64,000 bases of DNA, taken from Basidiobolus meristosporus CBS 931.73. Lineage: Eukaryota; Basidiobolomycota; Basidiobolomycetes; Basidiobolales; Basidiobolaceae. This document shows, one piece after another, positions 21,205 through 33,535 of this stretch. The notes under the pieces were generated by a model that was not told the origin of the DNA, did no database searches, and saw nothing but the letters and a program-made list of their open reading frames with translations. The stretch is taken from positions 1-64,000 of the forward strand of contig MCFE01000198.1 in the NCBI GenBank assembly GCA_002104905.1, in the 5' to 3' direction. The position numbers and the translations under genes were made by a program. Numbering within the stretch: the stretch's first letter is position 1; each line of letters begins with the position of its first letter.

Positions 21205-24079
21205 CTATAACCGACCCGTCTCTAGAATGATTTCTTCGTCCTCTGGAGATATTACTGCAGTAAGTAGATCGCGGGCCATATCTAAGGAATATTGCGTTAA
21301 GAACAACTCGATATGCGCTCAGTGACCGATGCTGACCTGAAACAAGCTCGTGTTCATCCATTCCATCAGTGTGGAGTGAGAGACGAGTCATTGCCGAGAT
21401 ATATTCGTGATAGGTTTCCTGAGAGCTCAAAAGCTTCTGTAAACAATTGCCGCGTAGACATACCAAATGGATGAGCTTGATACATGACTCGATCAACTTG
21501 CTCCTGGAAAACCGTTCGTTAGATGAGAAAGCAACAAGCTAAACTGAACCGATACACTACTGTTCAGCTTCGAGCCTCGGATTTTCTATATATTGATCAA
21601 GCTCAACTCCGAGCCCTTTGATCAGATTCGGCAATATCTAAAGAAAGCTTAACTTCCGCTAGGACTCTGGCCTGAAGTTGAAGAATGATGTACCTTGGAC
21701 GAATCGGCAATGATTCTGGTGCCAGAGTGGTACTGCGCCACGACTAATGAGTATAGCTGTACAATAGAGCACTTGATGACGTATCCCTAAAGTATGCATG
21801 TTAGTCTACTGTTGAGCTTCAAGCACGCTTCGAATATTTACATGAACGTCGCTTGTGACTTTCAGCAAATGTTCACTCAGTCTGTCCAGGATCGATAATC
21901 TAGGTTGGCAATGCGAGGTCTCCTGAGAAGCTTCCATTTCGAATACACTCCAAAAATCAGAAACTGGGTCGAGTGAGAGATGTCAGTGATGTACTGCACA
22001 GAATACATTGGAATGAATAATTGTACCAGAGAGAAGTTGCGATATCATCTCCAGTAAGGAGATGAAAATCATCGGTGGGATTTCAATGTCAAAAAAATCA
22101 ACCAGGATTCCTTCAGTAAACAGAGGTCGAAACCTAAAACTTGGCCATTAATTCCACAGCAAGTGTGTGCGACCAGCTAGAAATATGATATATACCGAGA
22201 AATACACTCCGCGCTACAATCCTCAAGTAGCGAATACAGGATAATAAACGAATGTTGCAGAAGTTCGTTCTCCGTACCGTTCTCAACCATCTTCTTTCCT
22301 GAAGTCACTATCTTCAGCACATGAAATATATTCATCAGGATAGTTGGTGAGTTCGAGAGCTCTGGGTCGGATTCATTCTCATTAGCAGGGCCTAATGATG
22401 TACAAGTCAGCCAAACAATCGAGTTTACGAATTTAAATATCGAAATATACCCAAGACATATTGTCGACATGCCGGATACGATACAAGTAAAGTCTCAACA
22501 ACTTGAAGTAAGTGTTTAAGAATCTCTCTCTACAAAAATATTAAAACCACGCTCTGTATGAAATTGATAAATGAAGGTTAACGTACATCGCCAGAGTTCA
22601 GTACCAATTGAAGGTATCGATTCAAAATGATCAATAGCTTCTGCGGGTACATCGAGAAGTTGGATTTCTCATTGGTTGTTAGAATCTGTAGCAACTCTTG
22701 GGATAGTTGCGATAGAATATGTCTAAACTCTGATCGGTCTACCACACGTAGTAAGTACAAGTTGGCGTATATATACTTACCACACACTTACCTTTGTTGG
22801 AATCTGAGGAACATTGGCTGATTAATTTGTATAGCGCAGAGCGAGGATATGCCGTTTCGTTCGGCTCGAGATCATTATCGGGGTCATATAATAATCTCTT
22901 TAAGCCAGGCTCCTTTTTTTCAAATTGTGAATTTGCCACAGCTATACGTTGTCGTATTGGAGAAGTGTCTTGAGCAGTGTCATATTGGTCGTTCTCAATC
23001 TTTTCGGCTGGTTGATTTTGATTGCTTGAAATATCAGGAGGTTCTTTAAACCCGGAGATGGTTGGGAAGGATGGCGTACTGCTAGGATTCAGTGGACTAC
23101 AATGATTTGAGTGTATCATTTCCTGAGCACTGCTTGTCATTTGAAGTTCGGTTGCTCTTCTTCGGCTTTGAAGCTGTGATGCCTGAACTTCTTGCTCCTT
23201 AAATAGTAGCACAGTATTCAACCTATCAATCTCTTTCTGATATGTTTGGCTGAGCATCTTGGCCTGCTCTTTTGCTATTATCTGTTCCTTGGTCAAGCTC
23301 TCTCTAAGCTTCGAATTCTCAAGCTCCATCTTTGAAAGCCGTTGTCGTACATGCGTCACCTCTCCTTTTTCTATTAGCATTCGATCCATATCTAGCTTTC
23401 GCCTTTTGTTCTCCTCCTTTAACTTTTCTATTTCTTGTTGCAGGGCTACCAACTGGGTTGTCATAGAAGCTTGCTTACTTGACAACAAAGAACTAGGCTG
23501 TCTGGTGTCCAGCGGCCTTTTTCGAGGTGGGGCGAACTGAGAGGTGGTTGGGGAGAAAGAAAAGTTTTCTTTGTCACAGGAGAAGAACGATTGCGAATCT
23601 AGACCAACACGAAAATTACTGGCGGAAGGTAAAAGATATTGGGAATTTGGTTGTTGGGAAAGATATTCGGTTTCCTTTTCTACTAATTCTTGCACCACTG
23701 AGTCGTCTAGATCATAGTTGTCAAACTCGTCGTCTTCAAAATTCTCGCTGGTGAAACCATCCTTAGGGTCTATGGCTTGGGATTGTTTATTTGCTGTCGA
23801 GATGTTTCGCGAATGAAATAGAGGTACCCCTGTCAGTGACAAGTCATTATTGTTTCTGCTTTTTACATTTACACTGGCTTGGGACTCCATTCTTAACAAT
23901 TGCTCCGTGTTTCCCGAGGGAAATTCAATCCAATTAGATCCGTAAGGATTCTCGTGTTGTCTAAAGGCATTGCCTTTATGTGACTGTGTATCGCTACGTT
24001 TGAGGAATTGTCTCGCCGAGGAAGCATGGTAAGCTTTACTAGAGGCAGGCGGATTCTTGGTCGGGAGCATAGCCGCCAT
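21205..24079 (-). CDS. Probable ATRIP/Rad26/Ddc2 checkpoint protein
   Basis: Ten exons on the minus strand, the first (24079 to 22792) encoding most of the N-terminal half, the rest short and joined by nine canonical introns down to TAG at 21205-21207. The N-terminal 100-130 residues contain an acidic motif (FEDDEFDNYDLDDSVVQEL). A strong coiled coil follows at about residues 200-310 (MTTQLVALQQEIEKLKEENK, then MELENSKLRESLTKEQ). The C-terminal half is helical-repeat-like, with segments such as REILKHLLQVVETLLVSYP and ILMNIFHVLKIVTS, ending MARDLLTAVISPEDEEIILE. Acidic RPA-binding motif plus coiled coil plus HEAT-like tail is the architecture of ATRIP, the partner of ATR kinase. The call rests on architecture, not a clear signature, so another coiled-coil/HEAT protein remains possible. 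Confidence 0.5.
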
Positions 24080-24590
24080 GCTATTCTAGTTGTAGTAAGT
24101 AAATATCAAGAATTAAAGGCCAGGAAATGAGTTGATCTCGACCTATTTGCATTTATTTCTATCGAATATTTTACCGCAATTTCTTGTACACTCAATCCAT
24201 GCAACCCTCTTAAATAATCTAATAGTCAAAACAAAGATAATTAGCAATTGGAAACCCACACCAATGCAAACCATGAACACTATTGGAAAAATCCAATCTA
24301 CTGCATGAAAAAGTCAGCGTTAAAATAGTGCCGCTTATATTTATGTACATTGATTCACAAACATTCTAGAACGATGAGTGGTGTTGGGATATACTGACAG
24401 ATAGACGATCACAGTCTTTATACAAAATCCCCAAGGCCACTTGGCAGTGGCTCCAAGACCATGGACAACCTTCAGATTGCGAGACTGCATCTAACTCGTC
24501 CTTATGTTGAAAAAGTTAGAGATCACTTTCCATGGTGAAAATAACTTAACCTCGTACCTTCGGCTGCTGTTCAATTCTTTAATTGCCGTC
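24080..24590. other. Spacer between the ATRIP-like gene and the bZIP gene
   Basis: On the minus strand an open segment around 24360-24500 reads DELDAVSQSEGCPWSWSHC and may be an extra 3' exon or UTR of the bZIP gene. I could not join it in frame, so no gene is claimed. Confidence 0.35.
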
Positions 24591-25719
24591 TCAAGTACTG
24601 GCACTTAAGTCAATTGCTTGTGCGACTCTAATAAACATACTAAATGATGAGCAAAAAATAAACAGTTGTGGTAAAGAGACGAAGCAGAAATAGCATAGAA
24701 ATCCCACCGTTTCAGGCAACGGGCTTTCTTCGTGATTTGATGAGCCCAACTCAAGTAAAGAGTATAAATCACCCATTACACGATCATTGAAGGAAGCCTC
24801 TCCTGGTGTCGTCCCCGTTATCTCACAATATGAACTGTGGTAATCGTTTTGTACTAGTGCGGGGTCGTATATCCAACCATATTGTAAGAATGCAAGATTA
24901 TGCTCATTCAAACCGGTCACTCTTGAGGGATCATTAGACTCGCTAGTTGCTCCCTGCAAATTAAACAACGATCCTGTCTTGTCTAGGATTACGTTTGAGA
25001 AGCCTTGCAAGGTCCCACTGTCACTCTTTTGATCATTTATCGTATCGGATTCTACAAACATGGGGGTACTCTTGGATTTTAAATCACCACTATCAAAGCC
25101 TGAATGATTAGCCATAGATGCATGTGAAGAGTGTGAGGTGCTTCTTCGTAAAACATTTGAGTCAGTGTTTTGATATTTAAGGCGGAACGGCTCTCCTTCC
25201 CAGTCGCCAGGCTCACGGGCTTCATTGTTACTCAGAGTAGCAGTGACTTGTTGGAGTATCATAGCGGGCCTTGTCTCATTTGCTGAGTTGCTAGGTTTGT
25301 GAACCTCGTGCGAGCTGGGACTGCTCTCCAAATTAATGTTATTAAGAAAAGATGCAAGTTCAGCTTTCTTCGGGATGGTGAGCTCAGAAAGGCTCGCTCC
25401 TGATTGAACCCTCCCAACTAAATGCCGCAGTTGTTCATTCTCTACCAGTAATATTTCATTTTCTGCGGTTAGAATCTCATATTGCTGGGCTTTCTTTTCT
25501 AAATCTTTTACGTGCTGCTCTTTTCTCTGTCTGAACGCACGTTGTGCCGCTCTGTTTTGTGCGGCACGCTTACTCGTACAACCTTTGGAATCTTGGTTAG
25601 AATCTCTCTCTTGGGAATCGCCAAGAGAATTTGAGGTGATTTCTTATCGGGTAGTTTAAAGTGTTAGCCTTTTCTCAACCACATGTAAAGTGGAAGTGAA
25701 TACCTGATTGTGGGTTCAT
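24591..25719 (-). CDS. bZIP transcription factor, Pap1/Yap-like (3' end unresolved)
   Basis: Two exons are clear: a 16-nt first exon (25704-25719, MNPQS) and a second from 25642. The basic region KRAAQNRAAQRAFRQRKEQH carries the Pap1/Yap1-type QNRAAQRAFR signature, followed by a leucine-zipper helix (LEKKAQQYEILTAENEILLV, ENEQLRHLV). The rest is Ser/Asn/Thr-rich, as in activation domains. Pap1 family members sense oxidants through cysteine-rich domains; I do not see a clear C-terminal one. The reading frame runs through a likely donor (ETVGF, near 24710) into a hydrophobic tail ending at 24591, which is probably intronic, so the true C-terminus is uncertain. Confidence 0.75.
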
Positions 25720-26169
25720 TCCAAGAGGTTAATGTTAACCTTTTTTTCACTGGCGACCTTTATGGTTGTGCTTACTCTATGCTATTTGTACTAGCAAAAG
25801 TATTATAAAGCACATATGACTACTCGAGTCCTCAGCGTATGATATAATGATTCGAATTATTAGTTCACAAATTCAGTCAGTGAGGTCCTAATGTCATATA
25901 TATATATATATATATATGAAACGTACGAATGTCTAGATATTCCTAAGCTTGACTAAATAGATCTAATTAATTCCAATTCCATCAGAAATCCTCGATCGTC
26001 GATGTACTTTTCTAATCAAAAGGTATCAATAGGTTAATTAAAGTAAGATATATTTTGTTTAGAAGCTGTTGCAGTATTAGCTTGCTTCACTCCACAGTTG
26101 GCAAGCCTCTGAGCCTGTAATCCTAGGCCCAGTTACCACAACGCTATACCCTTCGAGGCCACATCTCTA
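25720..26169. other. Divergent promoter with an (AT)n tract
   Basis: Separates the bZIP gene (-) from the NIPA gene (+). An (AT)n microsatellite spans about 25896-25917. No gene is seen. Confidence 0.6.
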
Positions 26170-27328
26170 ATGTTATCAATCCAAGAGTCCACTGAGGACG
26201 AAACCCTTCGCATACAGGTTATTATCGGCCTTGTTGTGACTGTGTTTACTTGCTTCACCCAGTCAATTGGGCTGAACCTACAGAAGAAAAGTCACATCAT
26301 AAATGAAAGCCATCCAAAGGAAAGAAGATTGTCCGAATGGCATCGCCCGATGTGGTTAACTGGCTTTGTGATATTTCTGGCTAGCAACATCTTTGGTTCC
26401 TTGTTTTCGATTGGGTTTCTACCCATCATCATCTTGGCCCCACTTGGAGCAATCACTTTGATAACCAATGCAATCTGCGCCAAACTAATCTTGGACGATT
26501 CTTTTCCACTCCAAAGCATCTTCGCCACAGGAATGATCGTGGTCGGTGCGGTTTTTATAGCCATATTTGGAACGGTTTTGGAGCCAAGCCATTCTCTGGC
26601 CGACTTGATTCTTCTGTTTCAACGGCAACCTTTTATTATTTACATAACTCTCATTACAATAATCTTGTGTTTAGTCGTCAGCGCAACGAGATTTTTGGAA
26701 TCTGTCCTTACCCGTATACAAGCTGACCATGAGGCCACCTGCTCTGCGGTATCTGCCATAGCACTTATCAAGATGAAGCTCCTTCTTGGTTCATTGTATG
26801 CCGTCATCTCTGGTGTCTTATCTAGCCTGACTCTCCTGTTTGCCAAAAGCGGGGTTGAGCTCCTGTTGATCACAATTCTTGACGGCAAAAACCAATTCGA
26901 TAGAATTCTATCGTGGGTTATTGCTTTTGCTATACTGTGCAGCGCTCTACTTCAGGTACAACACCCACCCCACTGTAACCCACCAACAGAGCATGCTAAC
27001 AAAGAACCTGTAGCTTTATTACTTGAATAGGAGCCTTCAACTCTGCGATACCGTACTCATTGTTCCCATCTCTTTCTGTGCTTATAATGTCACATCCTTG
27101 TGCAATGGATTGATGTATTTTAACCAATGGAACCGACTTGCATGGTGGCAACTAGTTCTCGTCGTAGTCGGAGTAATAATCCTTTCGCTTGGGGTGTTTG
27201 CTTTGTCCCAAACAACACACCCAACAGCATCACCCCCTCGCACGCGCTCGTTACCGGATCCTAACAAAGGGAAAGGCAGAAGCATTCCATCTCGATCCAC
27301 AGAAAGAACGCCATTGATCAATTCCTGA
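26170..27328 (+). CDS. NIPA-like (DUF803) membrane transporter
   Basis: A polytopic protein of the NIPA/DUF803 family, members of which are reported to move magnesium. Exons 26170-26955 and 27014-27328 give 366 aa. About nine hydrophobic helices are visible, for example IIGLVVTVFTCFTQSIGL, the family block IILAPLGAITLITNAICAKL, TGMIVVGAVFIAIFGT and LVLVVVGVIILSLGVFAL. The motif GLNLQKKSH in the first loop is typical of the family. The C-terminal 30 residues are hydrophilic, rich in Ser/Thr/Pro/Arg. Substrate specificity cannot be read from the sequence. Confidence 0.85.
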
Positions 27329-27471
27329 ACAGCGTCTGTATGTTTATGAACTGAATATTCCCCCCTCCCCACCAACTAGCTATTCAATATGTATCCTCAT
27401 TATAATTGTTCCATAGAGTCGAATTAAATCACTTTTATTATTCTAATACCGAATAGAGGATTACATTACAC

Positions 27472-28432
27472 TTAGTCTAATTGGATGTTGTTGGTGAAGA
27501 ATTTGCCAGTCAATTCAATAGCCTCGGTGGCACGCTTGACGTTATGTGGGTCAGTATAATCTCCACGAGCTGCTGCAAACCCGTGGAACATGTCTTCAAA
27601 GCGGTAGTGGTGGCATTTATCTCCAAATGGCTTCTTGCTAAGAATGTTCATGAATTCGGTCTGATGGGCCAATTAACGATTAGTCAACAAGAAGACATGA
27701 TAGGAAATGGTATTCTCTTACAAAGTCAGGCTCGTCCTTGGTGGAGATAAGCATCAATGGGGCTTGGGCATGCACGGCATCCTCATCTTCAAAGAGGGAA
27801 GGGTGGATGAGAGAAGCGGCAGCGAAGCTGCTATCGCGGGTGGCGAGGATAGCCATTTTGGCACCCCAGCAGAAGCCAACAATGCCGCTCTTGACAATAC
27901 CTTCAGAAGCAAGGCGTTGCTTGACCTTCTCCAGATCGGGTCTGACCTAAACAAGATATTAGAAAGCGCCACATGTATGATATTCAGCGTTGCTTACAAG
28001 ATCCCAGTTAGCGACGGAACGGATCCATTCATACAGGGCGGGCATATCCTCCTTGGCCATTTTGTTTTCGTCCCATGGCTTTCCACGGAAAAAGTCGGGC
28101 ATGGCTACGCGGAAGTTGAACATCTCACCAAGAATATCACAGAACTGATGAGTGTTGGGGCTAGTGCAGAGAGTTAATCGCTGGATTCCCATCCATTAAT
28201 ACCACAAGCGTACTCACTGGAATCCAAAGATGTCATAGTTGACAATAATAGATAGCTTCGCGTCCTGTGGTATATCCGTTAGCACCAAGTATGATCAAAC
28301 TAATCAGCGTAGGATCCATACCTTAGGGCCAACAAAGTAGACTGGCAAGTCATCGATTTGCTCGATAGTTCCCTTTGGAGTATAATCAGAGGTAACTGGG
28401 CGAAGAGAGCAACAGGCTTTGTTGATAGTCAT
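27472..28432 (-). CDS. Dienelactone hydrolase family protein
   Basis: An alpha/beta hydrolase of the DLH family. Five exons on the minus strand (28322-28432, 28218-28264, 27998-28160, 27722-27946, 27472-27660) give 244 aa. The nucleophile Cys lies in GIVGFCWGAKMA, the His in FEDMFHGFAAARGD and the likely Asp in STKDEPDF. The block DIFGFHPNTHQFCD is also typical. Fungal homologs are cytosolic and of varied or unknown substrate (lactones, esters), so only the fold and family are claimed. Confidence 0.92.
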
Positions 28433-28824
28433 GATGGCTAGAATGGATCGCGGATGAATCTTCCATGCTACTCTTTTTAACGTGGACAAAGTTCGATGGT
28501 ATTCTATTATATTATTCATACAAAGCGACAAAAAAGTCTTATCAACTGCATCTTTCCAATTCAAGCGTCTAATTTCGAAATGGGTAGGGCCAGGTGATTT
28601 ACGTTGAAGACCTTGTAAAAGCCAATAGCAGGATGCTGAAAGATGTTTGATAATGTATATCATTACAAGCATTAAGTACAGGCATTAAGCAGTAGAAAAA
28701 TGTTGAACTCAAGGATGTTTGAATATATATTTACTTCTAATGTATCATTGAATATTTCTTTAATCATTGAACATTTTATGCTTCCGAAAGCACCAAGACC
28801 TAATACGAATATTCTTGAATGAAC
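28433..28824. other. DLH promoter and SmE 3' flank
   Basis: AT-rich spacer between two minus-strand genes. Nothing recognisable is seen. Confidence 0.55.
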
Positions 28825-29333
28825 TTAGTTGCTTGCAGCCTGGATCAAGGTAATATTGTCTCCTTTGAGTAGAATACGCCCTATAAACGAGTGGTGGTGA
28901 GTCGAGGCTTTGAAGTTACGCATATATGCTCCTCGTACCTAAAGATCTACGGGTTTGCTTCTTGGTATTGACTTCCTCAGCCTCATCCAGGACAAGGTTC
29001 ATGAATTCGTCAAAACCCTTTGACACACGAAAATCAGTTTCACAGATCTTGGGTAGGCATTACGCGAAACAACTTACGACGATCCTGCCTTCAATACGCA
29101 TATCCAATTGTTCATATAACCAGATTTGAACCTTTGATCTCTGGTTGGCGATGAAAAGAACTGTAAGTGAAATGGAACCACAGTTTGTGAAACATAATAC
29201 TTACATTCTGGAGATACCGGAAGATCAAATTCTATCACAATGGCAAAAGGTTAATGGGTACATCTTGGAGCGTGGCATAGAAGAAGTACGTACGATCGGT
29301 TGAACCATAATCTTTTGGACTTTGTTGTACATT
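28825..29333 (-). CDS. SME1: Small nuclear ribonucleoprotein E (SmE)
   Basis: One of the seven Sm proteins forming the ring on spliceosomal U snRNAs. Only 87 aa but cut into five exons (29295-29333, 29205-29231, 29078-29140, 28939-29017, 28825-28880). The second exon has 27 nt. Sm1 motif: [32 protein letters not shown]; Sm2 motif: LGRILLKGDNITLI. The N-terminus MYNKVQKIMVQPINLIFRYL matches SmE specifically. It is divergent from UBC9. Confidence 0.95.
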
Positions 29334-29747
29334 TTGGGATGATGTGAGGAAGTAGAAACTGGCGGAAAAATTATTTGAAGTTGCAAGATAAGCAACGAAA
29401 CGTATACAAGAAATGCGCGAATGCAAGTATGAATGAATAAATAGAAATTGCTTAAGTTCGGTGATTCAAGTCTCTCTGGAATGGCCTTCCTAATCGATTT
29501 TTTTTTGATCACGGCGCTTTTTTTCTAATATTCATATCGAGGCAACCGTGTTCAATTCTAAGCAACAATTGTTGCTTGGAATCATGTTTACTCGCACCAA
29601 GTCCTTGATCAGCTGATTACTGGTCAGAAAACAGTGGAGTAGATTTGATGGGCCATTGTGGCCTTCATTTTGCTCAAACATCTTTCCTTGTTTTCTTCTC
29701 TTATATTTGGTAGCAGTGTCAGTGTTTAGCACACAAAGAAATCTCTC
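29334..29747. other. Divergent promoter, SmE / UBC9
   Basis: Spacer of 414 bp with T-rich stretches around 29500-29525. No ORF is supported. Confidence 0.6.
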
Positions 29748-30541
29748 ATGTCCGGAATTTGTAGAGCTCGTTTGGCTGAAGAACGTAAACAGTGGCGTAA
29801 AGACCATCCATACGTACGTGCTTTTGTTCCATGTTCATTGCGCATACTCGGAGCACTCATTGAGATCCATGTTGTATATAATAGGGATTCTATGCTCGCC
29901 CTTCACGAAACCCCGACAACAGTTTGGATTTGATGACCTGGCATGTCGGGATTCCTGGCAAAGCGGGGGTTAGTCGCGTTTGCTTATATGGAATGCGCCA
30001 CGTGTGCCCTTTTGACTAAATGTTTTTTACCACTGCAAGACTCCTTGGGAAAACGGTGTATACAAACTCATTGTTACCTTTACTGAAGGTACTGTTTCTG
30101 CTGTTGGTAGGCTTTTAACACCCATACTAACCGACCAGTTTGTACTTAGATTATCCCAGCAAGCCCCCCAAGTGTACGTGGGCATTTCCTTCCTCATTGC
30201 TTTCTAATTCACTATATTAATCTTTATTTTATAGGCAAATTCACTCCCCCTCTGTTTCATCCCAATGTGTACCCCTCCGGAACTGTATGCCTTTCTATCT
30301 TGAATGAAGATGAAGGCTGGAAGCCAGCTATTACTATCAAACAGGTATGTAGCGTAGCCATATCATTCAAGTGGCATTGTTCTCATAGGACCAATAGATC
30401 CTTCTAGGAATTCAGGATCTTTTGAACGATCCCAATCCTAACAGTCCTGCTCAATCGGAAGCTTATATGCTGTTCAAGAAAGACCGTGTCACTTACGAGA
30501 AACGAGTACGTCAGCAGGCCAAAGAAAATATCCCTCAATAG
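29748..30541 (+). CDS. UBC9: SUMO-conjugating enzyme Ubc9
   Basis: The single E2 for SUMO. Six exons (29748-29813, 29885-29968, 30040-30088, 30150-30173, 30235-30344, 30398-30541) give 158 aa, exactly the family length. [20 protein letters not shown] is the typical N-terminus that binds SUMO. The catalytic Cys is in SGTVCLSIL, preceded by [10 protein letters not shown]. The C-terminal half contains [20 protein letters not shown]. Exon 4 is only 24 nt. SAR1 follows on the same strand. Confidence 0.97.
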
Positions 30542-30909
30542 ATGTTTAGTAATGTTGGGATAGCTACGCTGTATAGTACAATCATTTATTAGTTGCTTGT
30601 GTTTTTTGATGTGTTCCTTCGTCGCCCAAAGGGGACAGTGTTTTCGTTGCATCTTATTATTTGGGTCATTGGTCTATAGACAATTTAATAAACCCATGTC
30701 AAGTAGGTTAGCAATCATCCGTCTAACATGATTCAATAATGAACCTTGACTGCGAGATATGGTCCAGAGTACAGCCTTGGAAAATCACGTGGAAAATTTG
30801 GTTTGATCCAATGTTTGACCAATACGTATGGCATAAAGATACCATGAGCCCAACTTTCTACCTTCCCTACGTCAGTAGTTTTCAACCCTCACGGCCGCTT
30901 TCTAACATC
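30542..30909. other. Intergenic: UBC9 3' flank and SAR1 promoter
   Basis: Nothing beyond short open stretches that read into the SAR1 5' UTR. Confidence 0.55.
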
Positions 30910-31730
30910 ATGTTCATCATCAATTGGTTCTGGGACGTACTTTCCAGCTTAGGTAGGCAGCAGATACTTGATAGAGACGTTTGCTTTACTTTGATTTAAC
31001 AACGCTTACTCATAGGCTTGGTCAACAAGAATGCCAAGATTCTCTTCCTTGGTCTTGATAACGCCGGCAAAACCACTTTGCTTCATATGCTAAAGAACGA
31101 TCGCCTTGCCACTCTGCAGCCCACCCTGCATCCCAGTAAATATTCGCTTTCGCCATTTCAGGTTCTTGTCTGATACTTAGGAAATTCTAAACAGCCTCCG
31201 AGGAGCTTGCCATCGGCAACGTCAAATTCACCACCTACGATCTTGGAGGACATCAACAAGGTTTTTCCCATGAATTCTGGTACATCGATTCCAAGTATTA
31301 ACTGTGTTGATTTGACAGCTCGCCGTCTCTGGAAGGATTACTTCCCTGAAGTCGATGGAATCGTGTACCTTGTTGATGCCCAGGATACCGAGCGCTTCAT
31401 GGAAAGCAAGGCCGAACTCGACGTATGATTTCATTATCCTTTCATTGGACTATGCCAAATTAGTATTGACTTGCTCGGATCGGTTTCATTTAGGCACTTC
31501 TGTCCATTGAGGAGCTCTCCAAGGTTCCGTTCCTTATTTTGGGTAACAAGATCGATGCACCAGGAGCCGTTTCCGAAGAAGAGTTGAGAGCTCACCTTGG
31601 CCTTTACCAGACCACCGGAAAAGGAAAGATCCCTCTTAAGGACATCCGCCCAATTGAGGTTTTCATGTGCTCCGTTGTCATGAGACATGGCTACGGGGAC
31701 GGTTTCCGTTGGTTATCCCAATACATTTAA
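30910..31730 (+). CDS. SAR1: Small GTPase Sar1 (COPII)
   Basis: The GTPase that starts COPII coat assembly at ER exit sites. Five exons (30910-30952, 31016-31135, 31195-31260, 31319-31422, 31494-31730) give 189 aa. The N-terminal amphipathic helix [16 protein letters not shown] replaces a lipid anchor. GTP motifs are GLDNAGKTT, the switch region [34 protein letters not shown] and [13 protein letters not shown], and it ends WLSQYI. All are as in fungal Sar1. Confidence 0.98.
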
Positions 31731-32247
31731 GTAGCTAAAGAAACCCCACTTTTGACAATGTAATGTCGCCCATGTAACTTCCCCCGCCAACACCCCCTAC
31801 TTATTCCAAATGAACTTTGACTGGTTCTCACGAGCCTGTAATCCACAAGTTCCCCTATCGAAAATGTAGATGAAAATGAATTATTTCCGATTAAAGCGGT
31901 GCTACTGTGCCATTTCCATTTTTCATTCATGCTTGTGGGCCGTTTCTTCGCCTTGGTGCTTGCTAGTCTAGATCTCGAAGAGTCCTGATTATCGTGTTGG
32001 AGACCAATAACAGAATTGGATTCAAGAGTTTGCATCTGACTTCTCTTCAGGTTGATCCACCAATAACTAAATCTGCTTAGGTGATAATCTGAGAATTCTG
32101 ATGGACATCATGTGAGTGTCCCACATTTCCTTCATCTACAAGTTGGATCATTCATACGATTCCCAGCGTAAACCTCTTGTCTATCTCCGCCTGTTCTAGC
32201 GTATTCCTTTCCGTCCCTTGGTGTTATTGGAGAACCACATTCACACT
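31731..32247. other. Intergenic: SAR1 3' flank and PEX14 promoter
   Basis: No ORF or RNA gene recognised. Confidence 0.55.
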
Positions 32248-33225
32248 ATGGCCAACAGAGAAGATGTTATACTGAGTGCTGTCAAGTTTCTGAAAGATCC
32301 CAAAGTACAATCAAGCGCCCTTGCTAAAAAGGTGGCTTTTCTTGAGTCTAAGGGGCTTACCTCTGCTGAAATCGAGGAGGCCCTTTCTCGCGTAAACGGC
32401 ACTGCCACCGCGGGTGCTCCAGTAGTACAAGCTGGCGCAGCTGCCCCAGGTCCGTATGTAGGACCTCCAGTTCAGTACACCATCGCGCCACCACCACCAG
32501 TTAAATCCCTAGAATGGAAGGATTACTTCATTGCTGCTGTGGTTGCCGGTGGTGTTGGTTATGGAGTCTATGCCCTAGCCAAGAAGTACATCAGCTCCAC
32601 TTTCTCTGGGCCTTCTCAGGCCGAACTTGAGGCCGAAAAGAAGAAGCTTGATCAGCAGTTCCAGGAGGCGAGCGAGACCTTGAATACCGTGAAAAAGGAT
32701 ACTCAAGACGTACTGAAGCATGTCGAGACTCAATCAACTGAGGTACAAACTTCCCTGGAGAGCATGTCGGCTATCTTAAGTCAATTGAAGAGCCAAGATA
32801 CGGACAGAGACGTGGAGCTAAAGACTCTACGTGAGGAGCTAGAGAAAGTCAAGAATGCAATCCCCGAGGTAAGCAAAATTCGCCCTGACTGACAGCCCAT
32901 ATACGTTTGCTTAATACATTCATACCAGATGCTGGAAAAGCAGAAGGATACTCAAAACGGAATGCTCGGGGACTTGCAGAACGAGCTCAAATCCCTCAAA
33001 GGACTTTTGTTGAATAGAAGAACTACAGCACCATCCCCAGTTATTGGAAGTAGCTCCGCGCCAGCCACGCCAGCTGACGAAAGCCCAGAGGCTTCGGGTG
33101 CACGGGGTAGCGCAACCATGAACATTCCGAGACCCTCAGTACCAGCCTGGCAACTCGCAGCGTCCAATGGAACCAAGACCAACGTTCCCAACGGAACGGA
33201 AGAAGCACAATCAAGTAGCTCATGA
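32248..33225 (+). CDS. PEX14: Peroxisomal docking protein Pex14
   Basis: Membrane docking factor for the import receptor Pex5. Exons 32248-32868 and 32929-33225 give 305 aa. Residues about 1-50 (REDVILSAVKFLKDPKVQSS, ALAKKVAFLESKGLTSAEIE) form the conserved helical domain that binds WxxxF motifs. Then come a Pro-rich stretch with PPPPV, a hydrophobic segment (YFIAAVVAGGVGYGVYALA, about residues 93-112), coiled coils and a Ser/Pro-rich tail. The start is ATG 32248; upstream in-frame codons lack an ATG. Its partner Pex5 is encoded about 18 kb downstream. Confidence 0.95.
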
Positions 33226-33535
33226 ACATTTCACGATAATTATTGATTTGTAAAATACCATCACTGATATAAAATCATGCATATCCTAAACACACAATTC
33301 GGCAAAATCAGTAAAATCCAACTTGAATCCACATGCAGATAAAGCTTAGTCACCCAATTATTATTACCCCGTACGTACGATAAACTCCGAATATTATTTA
33401 AGGGTTTTAGACAAATGATACCAGGTGGCCCATCAGCATCTTTAAAAGGCATAGGTGACTAATTAGAATAAGCTTTGTTCTCAAAAGATACGCAAATTTG
33501 GTGTCTATTTCGTAGTTTTATTACCACACAGCACA
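33226..33535. other. Intergenic: PEX14 3' flank and VPS68 promoter
   Basis: No feature seen beyond AT-rich DNA. Confidence 0.5.

Noticed and set aside
26100-26165. tRNA-like stretch upstream of the NIPA gene
   Set aside because: The minus strand has a D-arm-like GTGGTAACTGGGC, but no T-arm consensus (GGTTCGANTCC) or acceptor stem pairing could be found.
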